From: Lachnospiraceae bacterium
Lineage (GTDB): Bacteria; Bacillota; Clostridia; Lachnospirales; Lachnospiraceae
Direction: 5' to 3'
Length of the DNA stretch: 64,000 nucleotides
NCBI GenBank assembly: GCA_030526405.1
Contig: JAUNCZ010000003.1
Coordinates: 1-64,000, forward strand
The position numbers and the translations under genes were made by a program. Shown one piece after another: positions 62,279-64,000 of the stretch. The notes under the pieces are model-generated. The model was not told where the DNA came from, did not search any database, and saw nothing but the letters and a program-made list of their open reading frames with translations. Every line of letters begins with the position of its first letter. Position 1 is the stretch's first letter.

Positions 62279-62350
62279 ATGGTGCCGGAATTGTTAGAGT
62301 GCAAAAGTGTCTTTCCGCTGTATATCAATTTGGGAACAATCCGGCACCAT
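62279..62350. repeat. 17/16-bp inverted repeat after the dnaC-like gene
   Basis: ATGGTGCCGGAATTGTT (62279-62295) and AACAATCCGGCACCAT (62335-62350) pair with one unpaired base and a 39-base loop. No T-run. Lies 6 bases from the stop of the loader gene. Confidence 0.7.
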
Positions 62351-62355
62351 GGGCG

Positions 62356-63204
62356 TCAGATTTCAGTACCGCCTGCCAGGATTCTTCGTGCTTCTTTCAT
62401 GCTTTCAGCGGCATTTCTCTGTCGGATATTCTGATTGTTGATTCTCAGCGGCACACACCGTTCCAATACTCGGTCATAGATACGGGAGCGGGTCAGATCC
62501 TGCGGGTTTTTCAGTTCCTCCAAAGTCATATTGGTAGTTACAATCAGCGGCAATTTACTGCGGTACCGACTGTCAATGACATTGAATACCTGTTCCAGAG
62601 CAAACTCCGTGCTGCGTTCAATTCCCAGGTCATCAATAATCAGCAGGCTGTACTGGTTCAGGCTGTCGATATACTGGTTCTTTTCCTCGGAATACAGCCC
62701 GGACAAGGCGTTGAGGATACGGGAGAAGTTGGTCATCAGCACCGGAACACCCTGCTCCAGCAGAGCGTTGGCAATACATCCGGCAAAGAAGGATTTCCCG
62801 GTTCCAACATCGCCCCAGAGAAGCAAGCCGATGGATTTTGCTTTCATTTCGCTCCAATGGGCAACATAGTCATGAGCTTTCTGCATTTCCGGGTTGTAAC
62901 CCTTATCATTGGCAAAGGTGTATTCCCGCAGGGATTTGTCCTGCAAACCGTTGGCTTTCAGACGGGACACCTGATCCAGAAACTCCCGGTGCTTGCGTTC
63001 AGCTTCCTCTTTATCACGCTGTTCCTGTTGACAACGGCATGGCACCGGAACAAGCATTTCCTTTCCAAGAACAGCCAGATGGTGCTGCCTGGGTGTGTTA
63101 CATTTCGCACAGTAGATAAGGTGATCCGCTTCATTGCGGTATTCATCTTCCTGCAAAGGGCGGTCAGAAAAGATATTCTGAATGGTGTCAGTGATTTGGT
63201 TCAT
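62356..63204 (-). CDS. DnaC/IstB-like ATP-binding helicase loader
   Basis: 282 residues. N-terminal zinc-type segment YCAKCNTPRQ then VPCRCQQEQRD (CxxC, CxC). AAA core: Walker A LLLWGDVGTGKSFFAGCI, Walker B SLLIIDDLGIER, sensor ITVTTNMT-like VTTNMTLEEL. It probably loads replicative helicase at the element origin. It overlaps the RepA-type gene by 4 bases. Confidence 0.9.
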   Translation of the reverse strand: MNQITDTIQNIFSDRPLQEDEYRNEADHLIYCAKCNTPRQHHLAVLGKEMLVPVPCRCQQEQRDKEEAERKHREFLDQVSRLKANGLQDKSLREYTFANDKGYNPEMQKAHDYVAHWSEMKAKSIGLLLWGDVGTGKSFFAGCIANALLEQGVPVLMTNFSRILNALSGLYSEEKNQYIDSLNQYSLLIIDDLGIERSTEFALEQVFNVIDSRYRSKLPLIVTTNMTLEELKNPQDLTRSRIYDRVLERCVPLRINNQNIRQRNAAESMKEARRILAGGTEI

Positions 63205-63920
63205 AGGCTTTCGTCCTCCTTACATTCATAGCTGCGTCTTACGGGAGCCGGGTGATCCTGCGTGTACCAGCTGTGAATCGTGGCAGCATGATCTTGATAC
63301 TGCTTGCCGCTGGAGCGCATATAGCCGGACAGCTTTTCAATATATTCCCGGTACAGAGGAACTTCCCTCTGAAGCTGTATCAGTTCCTTTTCACTCAGGA
63401 AAACATTTTGATATTTTCCGTAAGCGGTGCGAGCAGCCTTACTCCCTTGTTTCTTTATCTTGTTATTGTTCTTTTCGTTATTACTTCCGGACAGCTTTCT
63501 TTCCCTTACAGAGACAGTTTCCTGTCCATCAGATGGATTGTTTTCTGTCTGTATCGGGGAAAGATTTCTGTCCTTCTGCGGCATATACTCCGGTGGGATT
63601 TTCACATAGATTTTGTTTGCCATGCCGGGGCCTTGCCGCTTCCGGTAAATCAATTCCGATTTTTCCAGAGCTGACAGCGCTGTTTTCACGGACATTTCGC
63701 TTTTGTGCATGACCTCCGCCAAGTCCTTAATGGGGAAGAAGATGAACGCACAACCTGCTTCATCTGTCCAGCCCTTATTTTTCTGGGACAGCCTTGCTCG
63801 GTCTAACAGCAGCATATACAGGATTTTTGCCGTTTCACTCAGATGCGTTGTATCCAGCAGGAACCTTGGAAATGCCATATAGGGTGGCAGCTGAGTATCC
63901 GGTGTCAGAAAATGTGTCAT
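63201..63920 (-). CDS. RepA N-terminal domain replication initiator
   Basis: 239 residues. PYMAFPRFLLDTTHLSETAK and LYMLLLDRARLSQKNKGWTD are the RepA_N signature, followed by a winged helix (LAEVMHKSEMSVKTALSALE). The C-terminal third is variable. ATG at 63920 follows GGAGGTGG; the ATG at 63944 would include that site. Suggests autonomous rolling or theta replication of the excised island. Confidence 0.88.
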   Translation of the reverse strand: MTHFLTPDTQLPPYMAFPRFLLDTTHLSETAKILYMLLLDRARLSQKNKGWTDEAGCAFIFFPIKDLAEVMHKSEMSVKTALSALEKSELIYRKRQGPGMANKIYVKIPPEYMPQKDRNLSPIQTENNPSDGQETVSVRERKLSGSNNEKNNNKIKKQGSKAARTAYGKYQNVFLSEKELIQLQREVPLYREYIEKLSGYMRSSGKQYQDHAATIHSWYTQDHPAPVRRSYECKEDESL

Positions 63921-63956
63921 GCGTCCACCTCCTTCCTTTGTCATCAGCGATGCGAG

Positions 63957-64000
63957 TTATTCTCCGAGAAAATCCCAGTCCAGGTCTGCATCTTCTGGTT
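63957..64000 (-). CDS. C-terminal end of an island gene, cut by the window edge
   Basis: Minus strand codons PEDADLDWDFLGE followed by TAA. The acidic end is typical of a complete coding tail and lies 37 bases ahead of the initiator gene. Too short to name. Confidence 0.5.
   Translation of the reverse strand, partial: PEDADLDWDFLGE

Overview
The window reads as chromosome of an anaerobic, low-to-mid GC Firmicute, most likely a gut Lachnospiraceae-type Clostridium. Support comes from strong AGGAGG-type ribosome sites, a dnaG-rpoD-trmK-nif3 block, a 4-hydroxybutyryl-CoA dehydratase with CoA-transferases (butyrate formation from 4-hydroxybutyrate), polyamine uptake, and a conjugative-type island of the kind common in gut Clostridia. 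The species call is inference; no rRNA operon is present.

Region by region: 0-7.2 kb (minus strand) carries abfD, two family I CoA-transferases and a transketolase split into two genes. 7.4-11.8 kb is an XRE-cupin regulator followed by potABCD. 12-15.7 kb holds two tandem small/large aconitase-superfamily dehydratase pairs (LeuD/LeuC type), facing ilvC and ilvN. 17.6-32.2 kb is housekeeping: pepT, a CsoR-family repressor, a PHP phosphoesterase, ppk with a Ppx-like partner, pheA, folC, a DUF815 ATPase, pyrBI, a degenerate methylthioribose-kinase-like protein, an AraC regulator and maf. 32.3-39.2 kb has the RNase P RNA, a nucleoside kinase, nif3, trmK, rpoD and dnaG. 39.4-49.8 kb is more variable: a panF-type symporter with its small partner, an orphan MoaE-like protein, a URO-D-family methyltransferase with a PucR-type regulator, an SH3 surface protein, an MFS transporter, and an unknown gene under a promoter flanked by two LexA-like boxes. 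49.9-54.45 kb carries a tRNA-Leu and two clusters of hairpin-rich, tRNA-associated repeats around alaX, a Crp/Fnr regulator, trxA, a HAD phosphatase and a deformylase.

From about 54.45 kb to the end is a mobile island. It starts exactly where one repeat copy breaks off and the 3' tail of an RlmD-type rRNA methyltransferase gene begins, and continues with TnpV, a PadR/DUF2812 pair with a clear operator-promoter, two secreted alpha/beta hydrolases with a TetR regulator, a MOBQ-type relaxase with a recognisable oriT, a DUF3847 protein, a DnaC-like loader and a RepA-N initiator. The right end of the island lies outside the window.

Several short intergenic repeat families (double-hairpin terminator-like units, GAGACCCTGGCG units, a 92-bp terminal-inverted-repeat unit) are scattered through the chromosome part; one copy supplies the last codons of ppk. 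I found no CRISPR array, no rRNA and no complete insertion sequence.
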